Assembly (NCBI GenBank): GCA_015499995.1
Contig: JADNRV010000829.1
Coordinates: 1 to 11,725 of the forward strand
Direction of reading: 5' to 3'
Origin: Flammula alnicola
Taxonomy: Eukaryota > Basidiomycota > Agaricomycetes > Agaricales > Strophariaceae
Length of the DNA: 11,725 bases
Part shown: positions 1 through 8,694 of the stretch, in pieces
Layout of the letters: each line of letters begins with the position of its first letter
How positions within the stretch are numbered: position 1 is the first letter of the stretch
The notes under the pieces: model-generated
What the model was told of the DNA's origin: nothing
The model's database searches: none
What the model saw: only the letters and a program-made list of their open reading frames with translations
Program-made: the position numbers and the translations under genes

Positions 1-7
1 TACGCAC

Positions 8-156
8 CAGCATCAGGACTATATCCTCGTTTCGTAAGTTCATCCTGTATGGATTGCTGGGCGGAAATCGTCAGTATAAGGAGTAAAAGCGCACTAGAGC
101 CGACATACCTGAAGAGCAGCAGCACGTTCTGTGCCGATTGTGAGACCGAAAACCAT
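8..156 (-). CDS. 5' end of a split gene, probably a Nab2-type (CCCH zinc finger) poly(A)-RNA-binding protein; partial, runs off the left edge
   Basis: Seen: on the minus strand an ATG at 156 in a strong context (ACCATGG) opens a 16-codon exon (156-109) reading MVFGLTIGTERAAALQ. A GTATGT donor follows at 108. The 52-base intron (108-57) carries a CTGAC branch site and ends CCCAG. Exon 2 (56-8) continues QSIQDELTKRGYSPDA and stops in phase 1 at GTGCGT, a second donor cut by the window edge. Two matched introns and an unbroken frame make a real gene likely. From memory, starts like LTIGTERAAALQ...IQ.EL..RGY occur in fungal Nab2-type proteins, whose N-terminal PWI-like fold docks at the nuclear pore while C-terminal CCCH fingers bind poly(A); both would lie outside the window. 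The gene call is fairly firm. The product rests on about 33 residues and is tentative. Confidence 0.6.
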
Positions 157-330
157 GGTATGGGCGTCTAAGTGAAGAGTTTGGACGACGACGACTCGGA
201 CGACCGACGGTCAACAGGACAAGTTTAAGCTCCGCGAGGTGGCTCTAGCCAAATAAAACCATTGTCTGACTCAGCATACAATTCGCGTCACGAGGTTATT
301 AATTATTCATCATTTCTCTTAAATGTATAG
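157..330. promoter_or_regulatory. Divergent intergenic region between the Nab2-like gene and tRNA-Gly
   Basis: These 174 bases separate two features transcribed away from each other, so they should hold the RNA polymerase II promoter and 5' UTR of the left gene and the upstream flank of the tRNA. The last 45 bases before the tRNA are AT-rich and include a TATA-like run (aaatgtatag) ending right at the tRNA 5' end. That fits the upstream TATA-like element seen at many fungal tRNA genes, but no element here is proven. Confidence 0.35.
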
Positions 331-417
331 GCATTAATGGGGTAGTGGTAACCTGGGTCGTTGCCATTCGAGTTTCATAAGCTCGACCCGCCGGGGGTTC
401 GATTCCCTCTTAATGCA
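331..417 (+). tRNA. tRNA-Gly with GCC anticodon and a 16-base intron
   Basis: The whole cloverleaf can be drawn. The acceptor stem is GCATTAA (331-337) with TTAATGC (410-416), all seven pairs, and A417 is the discriminator. The D arm is 340-354 with loop AGTGGTA. The anticodon stem is GGTCG (356-360) with CGACC (384-388). The T stem is 393-397 with 405-409 (one G-T pair) and the loop is TTCGATT (398-404), which also forms the B box. The anticodon loop reads TTGCCA, then a 16-base intron (367-382), then T383. After splicing the loop is TTGCCAT, the usual fungal tRNA-Gly(GCC) loop, and the mature length is 71 bases, normal for tRNA-Gly. The intron sits after position 37, the canonical site. CCA is not encoded, as expected in a eukaryote. 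Confidence 0.95.
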
Positions 418-438
418 TTCAAGTATGCTTTGGAGTAG

Positions 439-453
439 TTTTGCCAAAGTTTT
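439..453 (+). terminator. RNA polymerase III terminator T-runs after tRNA-Gly
   Basis: Two TTTT runs (439-442 and 450-453) lie 21 and 32 bases past the discriminator base. RNA polymerase III stops at such runs. The first is short, so the second may act as backup. Confidence 0.5.
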
Positions 454-507
454 GACAACATCCCCATGAATATCTTGGGTCCAAACCAAATATAATGCGG
501 TAGCGGG

Positions 508-835
508 ATGTTTGTTTATGCAGTATGTACCCTCAGTTTCTTAACCAGCAATGACGAAAACATAAAATATGCTCCGATCCCAACCAGGTAAGTATATTTT
601 TCCCTTCTCAAGAATCAAGATCATGGTAGCAGGTAGATGGCTTCGTGAAATGTACCTCAAGTACGTATTATCATGTAGTAGTAACCAACTAGTAAGTAGA
701 GAAATTTTTATAACCGTTCTCTCTCTGATTAATAATTCCGATGTAGAAGATTCCGAAGGGGTCATATCAGCCATGCACATTGCACTGTCCAAAATGGATT
801 CGTCAAGTCTTTATTCCGATATTATCTGCAGGTAG
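508..835 (+). CDS. Weak candidate: two-exon small protein of unknown function
   Basis: Seen: an ATG at 508 opens a frame of 26 codons plus two bases ending exactly at a perfect donor, GTAAGTAT (588). If the intron is 588-636 (49 bases, ending GGTAG), the frame runs on from 637 to a TAG at 833-835, giving 92 residues. The N-terminus (MFVYAVCTLSFLTS) is hydrophobic, like a signal peptide or anchor. I recognise no domain. Against it: the acceptor was chosen to keep the frame, other frames here are also open, there is no support upstream, and the tRNA lies only 90 bases away. Chance is a serious alternative. An out-of-frame GTACGT at 661 could be another donor. Confidence 0.2.
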
Positions 836-2122
836 GGCTGAGCAGATTGCGAGTAGAGAGGTTAGTGGGAGAAAACACTACGAGAAGGACTTACGGGTAC
901 GGACTTCTGAGTGGAAGGATAAAGAACCAATCGCATGTACATAATTTTTGTGCTCGCAGCTGCACCGCCGTACACATCCACATTGAAGCGGTTCTTTCAC
1001 GTGAGAATACAGAATCTCACTTCAAGCACATGTCAGAAGAAAAGAGGCACCCTCAAACCCGATATTCTTGTCATTCACAAATCTCGAAGTTGATTGAACT
1101 GCGCGTTCGATTTAGGACAAGGCTGAGGCAGTGTCTTCAAAGGGGATTAATGCCGCTACGGAATTGCGGGATGATTCCGAAATCTGTGTAGTAGGAACTA
1201 GTCAGCCGTAGAACACAGCCCGAACAACTCAACTTCTCTCCTTGGAGTCAGTGCAAACATCCGCGAAAGCATGGCCTCTATCATAGCACTGAATTCAATG
1301 AGCTCCGCAGACGGTGCAGCTTGAAATATTTTCTCATATCTCGCAAAAGCACCTACTGGAGTTCCTATTGATGGTATGTGGCGCATAATCCCACGATGGA
1401 CAGGATGACTGGAATCCCTGCTGTGAGGCGTGACGATGGGAAAGGGGTTCCCGAGTCATCACATCAGTACCCACTCGCAGAGGGTGGTAATACGGGATAC
1501 CGGTATCTCCTTCTCGTCCGGCCCGCGATACTCGAGCGGAGGTGAGCAAAGAAATGTCCAACGAGGGTCATAAAGGGGTCCGCGCGCACTCTGACATCCT
1601 TTCAGCTGCAAAGGCATAACAGATGGCGAGTGACGAGACGCCCTAGTTATAAATATTGCCCGGAACACTTAAATTCCTTTGTCCAGTTTAAGTTTTGTAC
1701 CTTTAAACCCTTTAAGATGTGAGTATATGTGGGCGCCCTTTCAGTTAATTTCAGAGCAATGACTCGGCAGCCGTCCACTGATTTTAGGTTTGTCGTCCAA
1801 TTAAGCGCCCAATCGGTGATCGACGATCTTCCTCTTGATTATGATCTGATCGAGGGGAAATGAGATAGGCCGACAAGGGATTTACTTCGAGTGGCACTCA
1901 TAACGACTTTCCGCCGTCGCTGAATGCATGGATCGTGCAGCATCGAACAATTTGTCCTAACTAACTCCCACACGCTAGCAATTAGAGACAAATTATTGTA
2001 AGCCTCATTGGGCTTAAGTATAAAGGGTTCTATCGTTCCAATATTTTCCGCGGATTCCCACTGCAACTCTATCACCCTAATGACCACAATGGACCCTGTG
2101 AAGACTGTACATATGCCTAAGT

Positions 2123-2141
2123 GGCATATATCATATATGCC
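2123..2141. repeat. Perfect AT-rich inverted repeat
   Basis: Nine-base arms (GGCATATAT / ATATATGCC) flank a single C. Just upstream, catatgcctaagt is partly repeated as catatatgcccaagt. A 12-base palindrome, GCGCATATGCGC, lies 73 bases further on (2215-2226). No gene nearby gives these a role. Confidence 0.6.
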
Positions 2142-2602
2142 CAAGTTGTGGTCCACCAGGGTGCAGTGTGCACCGGCTGACCACATCGAGAATAAGTTAA
2201 AGCAGGGATCATCGGCGCATATGCGCGAGCGTCCGAGAGGTCCGAGCTCATTTATATAAGGCGACGACATTTATTTAATCCATTGCCACCATCGCAACAG
2301 GTGGCTGACGCAGTGGGCTGGCTCATCATTGCCATTATTGGTTATGGTGTCCCAAAACGCTATAGATTGCCGGTTCTGTGTTGCACGATATAGACCGTAA
2401 AATGGCAAATACCGTTCTTTCAAAGTCCTATCTCACATGATGCGCCTCGTTTTTTTTGCACAGAGAGAAATTTCAAAATAGTATTCCGAGGTCGCCTCCT
2501 CTCTCCGTAGAGCCTGTTCAAGATAAGTACCTGGGTCCTGCGGCATATCAGCGCGTGGTGGCGACGACAGTTACATAGCCGGACCGTGTACACAGACATG
2601 GC

Positions 2603-2617
2603 ACTTATCAGATAAGT
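2603..2617. repeat. Palindrome with two facing GATA sites
   Basis: ACTTATC-A-GATAAGT has perfect seven-base arms around one A and puts GATA motifs on both strands, as bound in pairs by fungal GATA factors of the AreA/NIT2 type. The same 11-base core (TTATCAGATAA) recurs at 10208-10218 before the acetyltransferase. No recognised gene lies beside this copy, so function is doubtful. Confidence 0.4.
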
Positions 2618-3130
2618 ATCATACATATCAAACTCCGTCGTGGGTCACATTTTGGGCGGCGAAGTGGTGAATGAAAGGGAAAAGGTGACACCTTGCAGCG
2701 TTCTAACTTCTACTTGGAACAATCATGATGCTCAGCTCAAAAGGAGCCTCGAGGGGAGGTTGGGAGTTCTTTGGGAGCAACAACATGTAATCTCCGCAGG
2801 TCCGGCGCACTCACGCCAACGACACTCGAAGTTCAATTTATATCATGAATGACAACGCCGTTTTAGTACGGCGTGCGTGTCTGTAGCAGCTTAACTTTAG
2901 CGTTCGTTCGGATGATATCGTTGCTTGACAAGGTGAGATCGAGGGTCAGTACTTCAGGACTCAGTACCTACCTGCGCTGCCTCGTTGCTTTGGCCGTTGC
3001 TTTGACCGTCGTCGCAGGCCATCCGTCGCGACTCGCAATTGCCATCCATCCGGAAGTGTTAATCATGGATGCATGATCATGCAAGATGCAGAAGTCAGAT
3101 GATGCCTTCTTCAATTTGACGGGAGCCCCG

Positions 3131-3670
3131 AGCCATCAGCCTGATAACCATGATCTCCTTTGATTGCAAAATCGAGGGTCGCGCCGACAGCCGGTTTCGA
3201 TATCCTTGAGAACGTCGTCTAGAGCAATGAAGTATCTCAACTTCGAATTCTGGGGCACGTTCCCGACGCTGGCACTACGCAGCACTTCGCCGCCCATGAA
3301 TCCGACGCTCATCCCAGAAAGAATAGCCAATTTCGGGAAGTTCAGACTTCCACAGAGATAACCGAGAAATAAATGCATGGGGAAACATCGATATCAAGTA
3401 TCGGCTTTGCGATAGGGAAAATTGAGTTGACTTTGGAAGGACGTACGTTTGACAAGATGGGTTGTCGACTTTTCCGAGGGGTGGAAGAATTTCCCAACGC
3501 CGATAAAGCCCTGAACGACGCAAGGAGCTCGAGGGGATATCAGTTCAGAAGAAGTAGCAGAACATCAGCAGAGGGACGTTGGTGGGATCAGGCTAGAGAA
3601 AAACGTGTTTTTAGACAAGTTCTAATCAGAAATTCCCAAGCGCTGATTCAATTTCGTGATAGATAAGTGG
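3131..3670. other. GC-richer patch with open frames on both strands; no recognised product
   Basis: On the minus strand a frame from ATG 3378 to a stop at 3136 (80 codons) contains a hydrophobic stretch (FPKLAILSGMSVGFMGGEVL) followed by a polar region, with codons mostly ending in G or C between about 3,330 and 3,190. On the plus strand a 97-codon frame runs from ATG 3373 to 3666. The two ATGs share the palindrome ATGCAT (3373-3378), so at most one is likely real. I match neither to a family. The minus-strand frame could be a small membrane protein or an internal exon. Chance is equally possible. Confidence 0.2.
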
Positions 3671-3731
3671 GGATCTGCAGACGTAAGGGTGCGTGGACAA
3701 CACGTTGAAGGGCACGCGCGAACAAGTGTTC

Positions 3732-3765
3732 GGGATGTATGTCAATGTGGGATGTATGTCAACGT
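3732..3765 (+). repeat. Tandem duplication of a 17-base unit
   Basis: GGGATGTATGTCAATGT is followed at once by GGGATGTATGTCAACGT: two copies, one mismatch. It looks like a recent slippage duplication in non-coding DNA. No third copy is seen. Confidence 0.85.
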
Positions 3766-4192
3766 CAGGCGTATTTGGGACTTACCCCACGGATGCTCAT
3801 CCCCGGGTTGGCTGGCGTGTGGATGTCTTGCGGGTGTGATAGACGCGTGCTCGACGCTGTTGGACGCACGATGCACGACAGTTACCTGTGTCGACGACCG
3901 CTGAACTGATTGTCCTCATATCAATGCTAACGTGGTTGTAAGTTCTTTTTATTCGTTTTGTGTACTTTTGTATGCGTACCGGTACAAATGTAAGTAATGC
4001 TAATGTGATCATGAATAAGTATAATATGCTGGAACAACAACCAATGTGATGCAATCTGGAGGAATGTTCAATGCGTAATAGTATGCAAAAAAGATATAAG
4101 GCAGGTCTCCATGAAGCAGAAATATGATATCGCAGCACTGAAACGGCAGTAAAAGGGAAACGGGGTATTGATGAATATGCTACAATGATGCA

Positions 4193-4220
4193 AGAGAGAT
4201 GAGGAAACAGAGAGATGAGG
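4193..4220. repeat. Purine-rich direct repeat in the cyclin 3' flank
   Basis: AGAGAGATGAGG occurs twice (4193-4204 and 4209-4220) within a longer A/G-rich run from about 4,185 to 4,255. It begins about 30 bases beyond the cyclin stop codon on the transcribed strand, so the 3' UTR would carry a CU-rich tract (repeated CUCUCU). Such tracts can bind RNA-binding proteins, but nothing here shows that. Confidence 0.7.
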
Positions 4221-4285
4221 GCACGAGGATGCAGAGACAGAGAGTAAGGAGCGACATAATAAAGCACGTAGCTAAAGTCCAAGGG

Positions 4286-5306
4286 TTACCAACCCGACGG
4301 CACAGCGAACGCGAACATCTTTGGTTTCAAAGGGTGGGCAACCGGTAAGCCTTCGGTGGGGCCGAAATTCGGCGAAGAATCCACGCCGCGAATCTTAGGA
4401 TTCGTTTCTGGACCACCAACTGGTGTCGCAGGCGAACCCGAAGATGTGGGCGATGCGGACGTAGAGAAACTTGGAGAAGGGGTATCGGGGGTGCTGGGAT
4501 CGGCGCCCCAAGACGCCTTAGTAGGCGTTCCGGGTGTCGTTTTGGCGGCAGGTGCAGTGTTTCGTGCGGTAGTGAAGCCTGGGACCGGACTCGTCGTGTT
4601 GGATTTTTCGTCGAAAGGAGTGTTGGTCGTCGAGGCCTCGGCTCTGGCAGCACGTTTGGAAACAAAGGTGGTCGGGTAGTTGGGATACGTGGGCTTCGTT
4701 TCCCGGAAATCATTCTTGACGGCGATTTCGAAATTTGAGAGAATAGGGTCGTCCACGGTAAGCTCCCAATCGAGGTAATTGCACATCTCCCGCTCCATTT
4801 GATTGACCTCGCGGAGGGTGAACATGCCTTGAGCGACTATACACCAAGACTTGTTCGAATACGTGTCGTCGCACATGACTTTTGATGAAATCATGTACGC
4901 GGAGATGAAGAGACGGTGACCAGAGGAACCACGCGCAGAGGGAAAGCGTGCTTTTAGTCGTTGAAGGAGAACTAGGGCGGCGAACGTGACGGCTGGATGC
5001 AGCTTGGTCCGGTGGAGGGCGTATGCGATAAAGTACGGTAATCGGGCATGAGAGTGCGTAGATGAAGGCGGATAGTCCGGACATGCAAATAGATGTGTTA
5101 TAAACCGTGCGGCGAGTTTCGCGAGCACTTCTTGGCCATGATATGGATCGGCTCTAGCGTTTGTAGTTGTCGGTGGTGGGGCCTGTGAAAATAAAGATAA
5201 AGAGATTGAGATTGAGATATCCGAGAGAGGTGGAGGATGAGCTCACGGATGGCACAGCAAAAGTACGTCTCGGAGGGGCTCCTGAGCCTGAGTGTTGGGT
5301 GGCCAT
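4286..5306 (-). CDS. Pho85-type (PCL) cyclin, two exons, 318 residues
   Basis: Role by family: PCL cyclins bind and direct a Pho85/CDK5-like kinase that controls G1 entry, polarity, phosphate and storage metabolism. Seen: exon 1 is 5306-5247 (20 codons). The intron is 5246-5183 (64 bases, GTGAGC...TTTTCACAG, phase 0). Exon 2 is 5182-4286, ending TAA. The cyclin box covers about residues 39-170. It includes LPYFIAYALHRTKLHPAV, then LFISAYMISSKVMCDDTYSN (about 111-130), whose SSK...DDTYSNKSW pattern marks PCL cyclins, and MEREMCNYLDWEL (149-161). The C-terminal half (about 180-318) is low in structure, rich in Ser, Thr and Pro with many S/T-P sites, and ends FAFAVPSGW. ATG 5306 is the first in frame after an upstream stop (TAA at about 5,374). 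The GTG at 5128 is internal; a start there would lose exon 1 and the first 18 codons of exon 2. Family call is firm; which paralogue (PCL1/2, PHO80 or other) is not. Confidence 0.93.
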
Positions 5307-6491
5307 TTGATTTTGAACCTGGGACAACGGAAATGTCAGGGAATGGCGAACGCCCGTTAAAAGAGAGATGGTTTAAGAAGAAAAGCGTTCAAGAATAACC
5401 CCAGTGGCACGAGGCATTTCCACACCCCCATTTGTTGGGCTGAGGTGAAAAAACTTTTTGTACTTCCACTTTAGGTCGTATCTCCATTCGGTCCATAGCC
5501 GACTCCTCCTGCAACCAACGAAAGCCCTGACAATTGCTTACCTTGACGCTTTACAACTCTTTTTTGTCTGATGGAATAGGGTCGTTCGGTGGGTCCTATG
5601 TACGACTGTTGGATTAGATAATAGCTGATTGCCGCAGGTAGTGTAGCAAAAGAATTAGGTCTAAGATAATAGCGTCGTCGCGGGGAGGGGGACTATAATG
5701 TTCAAACGACAATGCTCAGGCTTAATATATGTGAGCTGACACAAGTAAGAGGTGTTTGACATTACGCCCCAGGCCGATGATATTGGAGCTCGAGACCGAG
5801 CTGGCGGCGGTTGTATTAATATACACAGCCTCTGACTTCGCATCGGGCGCGATGGCGCCGCTCTCGCCGTAACAACTCTTTCAATTTTCAATCCACCTTC
5901 ACTTACTCTGACTCGTCCTTCCTCAAGTTTCGGCCGAACAACTGAACAATGCGTCCTCCCCAAAGCCACGCGTCTCGCCTACAGAACACATCCATATGAG
6001 GCACACTGGACCCCTGTGAGCTTACCCTATGTACACTTATCGCTGGTCCGGTATCTACATCTCCGCACATCCATTCGCCAGACATTTACCATATCTCCCG
6101 TCAAATCTCACATACGTACTAGTCAACTCAGCCACCTCGCATCTAACATAGAGTAACACAAGAACCGAACGCTGTGAAGATAATCTTCAAATATTGCTCG
6201 ACGCCACCCAATCTTAGCACGAAGTATCCGGTTACCTCGTCTTCCATCTTCTGACCATATCAGCCTTGATATCTATCTATCTGTTTGTCAATCCCCCATT
6301 CCATACTATGCACCCAGTGTTCTAAATACGTCTTCGTGAACTTTCAAGCTCGTAGCTTCAGGCTCCAGCTCCTCGAAGTCGTTGCATTAGCGTGCATTCA
6401 ATAGGAAGCATTTGAGTGAAGCAAATCTCGACAGCTGGCACTTTCCGGCACCTCCTCCAACCTCACATCTATCCTTCCTGATTCTTCATCC
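5307..6491. promoter_or_regulatory. Cyclin upstream region and a pyrimidine-rich, promoter-like stretch
   Basis: The first few hundred bases should carry the cyclin promoter. The transcribed strand just before its ATG is CT-rich (TTTTCTTCTTAAACC), common near fungal transcription starts. A GTAAGC donor on the minus strand at 5541, with a TTGGTTGCAG acceptor some 30 bases on, could mark a 5' UTR intron but is too close to trust. From about 5,860 to 6,490 the plus strand is rich in C and T and leads to ATG 6492, so it could serve an unrecognised plus-strand gene. An open frame on the minus strand (5,661-5,969) has no domain I know. Confidence 0.3.
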
Positions 6492-8545
6492 ATGACAGAA
6501 ATTCGCTGGATCAGTTCCAATTTTTCTCTTGCCGAGACTATGTTATACTTCGCCGCAGCATTCCCTGGGCGTGGCATCTCCTGCTCTTACCACGCCACGT
6601 CTGTACAGGCTGTTGTGATGAGAATAGAGATCAGAAGTTCATACGATATGTACATGGTCCGTGGGATGCAGGACTGCATTGTGCCTTTGATGACGACAAA
6701 AGGAATTCTGCCCGTTGGCGTTTTTCCATCTATTAAACATTATTTACACGCTAAATCTGCGTGGTTGTTCCCGAATGTTCAAACGTTCATCGATATCCAT
6801 ACAGTTCTTCTTCCTCCTTCCCGGATATCAATGTACTTCATTCTCGAGTTCTAAGTTCCATAGCTGTAGAACTTTGTTCCTTCGTTCCGGTGCCTTTCGA
6901 AAAGCATATCGTGGGCCTGGCCCCTAAAAATACGACGAGAACGCAACGTCACCGATGCTATGTATGCAACGCCTCTTACGCAGTTGGTGAACGAATTACG
7001 CCCCAGCTCCGAGGACAGCATTCCGCTCTTCCATGATGCTCCATGCATCCCCAACGCTCGTTGATCAAGGAGAATTCAGAGCGGATGATCCTCTTCCTGG
7101 CTTCCGGCCCCGTGCTCACCGCCACTCTGTGCCCGACCATTCGTTCCGCTTCAGCGGACAAGAGCCAGGTCCTAACAAGGAGGCAATTCTTCGGTATCGG
7201 CTCCCGTCGTCACCCGCTACTCCGGTGTTTGCCTATCGTCTGACCAGTGAAACGGATGAGATCCGATAAGAAGTGGTCGAACCTGTCCTTGAACAAGCTA
7301 ATACTATACGCAGGCTGCCGTGCATTGAGTTCCCGGTAAGTACTTACCTTCCTAGTGCATAAATCCAAGCCTCTATAGGTAACGAGCTTGAATTTATCGA
7401 TTGTGCTATCTGATAATCGAGCTCTACATCGCATTAGTGCTCACTGCTACTTACTTAGAATCGTGTCCAAGCCCGCGGAAGAGACCCTTCTCTCAGTAAG
7501 TAAATCCGAAAGAATGCGGCGTTAGATGACGGCTTCGAGAAATTTCGACACTGTGGTCCCGGTGAGAGTCGCTCTGCTCACAGGGATCATTGAAGGAAGG
7601 AAAGCAAACCCCAAACTTGGGTTAGGGTCAACGCCTATTTTCCGATACCGGGCATCTCAAACAAAAGCCACCATGCGCCTCAATAACATTCAATGATAGC
7701 GATTCACCAAGTTTCGCCGACCATAAGGATGATCGGACCAGATAGAGGCGATAGTTTCTCAAGTTCTATAACACTTGTCAAAGTTGAGTGTCATACATAA
7801 CGAACGGGTCCAATGCCCGTGCGCACGTTTACGCACAGAGCACTCGTTCATTTTTACGTCTTCCGGTATCATGCTCAAGCGGGCGGCTCGCAATTTTTCA
7901 TTTGGAATACGACACGCCGCGTCCAGGTGTTATCGATAGTGAGTTTGAGGTAAATTGCATTTTGATCTACATAACCCGGACAGGAGTATCGAGGGCTCGA
8001 CGATGTGGCGAGATGTGGCGCCGGCTGCCCTGAAATGTGCTGCTTCGGTTTTTTGACTGTCCTCTCGCATGCAGACTTATCGGAGTTCTACATCATAGGA
8101 TGGGAAAACAGGGAGTGATAACACGCGGTACGAGGAAACCTAGGAAGGAAATTCACCGTGGTTCCCTCGTTGAGTCATATATTGATCTCTAAACTGCCTA
8201 AATATTAATAGATATCAAAAGATATCACGCAATCGGTACAATCAGAGATCCCAAAGGAATTGGGCGCTGCCTAATATTCGTTCTGATAGTCACAAACATA
8301 ATTTCAATTTCTTTGTGCCCATATGTCGTTCTCTGATGAACAAGTGGAAAACAAACGACTTGCTACTGAGATGATAGTCTCTGGTGTGACAGAGTATTCT
8401 GGCAGGGGACTTCGTCATCCTTGAGATCCCGACACACTTTGTGCTACATTTAGATGTCGGCTTGTTAAAAGTGATGTGAGTATTCTCGAAGAGCTATGTC
8501 AATGACAGTGATCATTAACGTCCAACATCCAGGTATTGCGCAATC
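6492..8545. other. No recognisable gene; GC-richer patch at about 6,940-7,260
   Basis: A 120-codon plus-strand frame (6,492-6,854) follows the pyrimidine-rich stretch, but I know no relative. Between about 6,940 and 7,260 base composition rises and four or more frames on both strands stay open. This can reflect an old exon, a decayed gene or just fewer AT-rich stops. A plus-strand donor GTAAGTAC (7335) overlaps a minus-strand donor within the palindrome GTAAGTACTTAC, so it does not fix a strand. The rest, to 8,545, shows nothing I can support except the speculative small-gene model given under findings. Confidence 0.4.
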
Positions 8546-8551
8546 TAGTCG

Positions 8552-8680
8552 CGCTCGTTGTTCTCTCAACAAAAAATCTTTTCAGCCCTTCCATTGCCAC
8601 AGAAAGCCGGAGGATTTTAGTCCTAGAACGAGCGCCCGTCGTGGTTCTCATCCTCCGGCGGGCGCTCACCTATAACGAGC
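8552..8680. repeat. Cluster of interleaved GC-rich inverted repeats
   Basis: GCCGGAGGAT (8606-8615) is perfectly complementary to ATCCTCCGGC (8650-8659). GAGCGCCCG (8630-8638) is perfectly complementary to CGGGCGCTC (8659-8667), so the pairs interleave in the order A-B-A'-B'. Inside the first pair, AGAAC (8625-8629) faces GTTCT (8644-8648). AGAACGAGCG (8625-8634) can also pair, with one bulge, with CGCTCGTTGTTCT (8552-8564), and aacgagc recurs at 8674-8680. The strand would fold into alternative hairpins or a pseudoknot. No gene or element is attached. Confidence 0.6.
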
Positions 8681-8694
8681 TGTGTACGCATTGA

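Larger units (their letters stand above)
836..3130. other. No recognisable gene
   Basis: Both strands hold open frames of 60-143 codons, the longest on the minus strand at 1,839-2,270. None has a domain I know, a convincing exon-intron chain or a run of typical fungal codons. Frames of this length are expected by chance at this base composition. The stretch contains a few short inverted repeats, listed separately. Confidence 0.5.

Noticed and set aside
1839..2270. 143-codon minus-strand frame
   Set aside because: No recognised motif or splice support; about one frame of this length is expected by chance in a window this size and composition.
2654..2666. 13-base match GGGCGGCGAAGTG, also present inverted at 3283-3295
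   Set aside because: About one such match is expected by chance in the window, and the flanks do not match.
3797..4282. 161-codon minus-strand frame rich in hydrophobic residues after the cyclin stop
   Set aside because: It comes from the pyrimidine-rich 3' flank; the hydrophobic look follows from T-rich codons, and no start context or family supports it.
4327..5084. Long open frames overlapping the cyclin in other frames and on the plus strand
   Set aside because: They are by-products of the S/T/P-rich, GC-rich cyclin coding sequence and show no domain of their own.
5968..5973. ACGCGT (MCB cell-cycle box) upstream of the cyclin
   Set aside because: The same hexamer also occurs at 3843 and about 9177, about the number expected by chance, and it is some 660 bases from the start codon.
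7270..7290. tRNA B-box-like GGTTCGACC on the minus strand
   Set aside because: No T stem, acceptor stem or anticodon arm can be formed around it.
7609..7632. Telomere-like TTGGGTTAGGG and a short CCCAA/TTGGG inverted repeat
   Set aside because: Less than two repeat units; no array.
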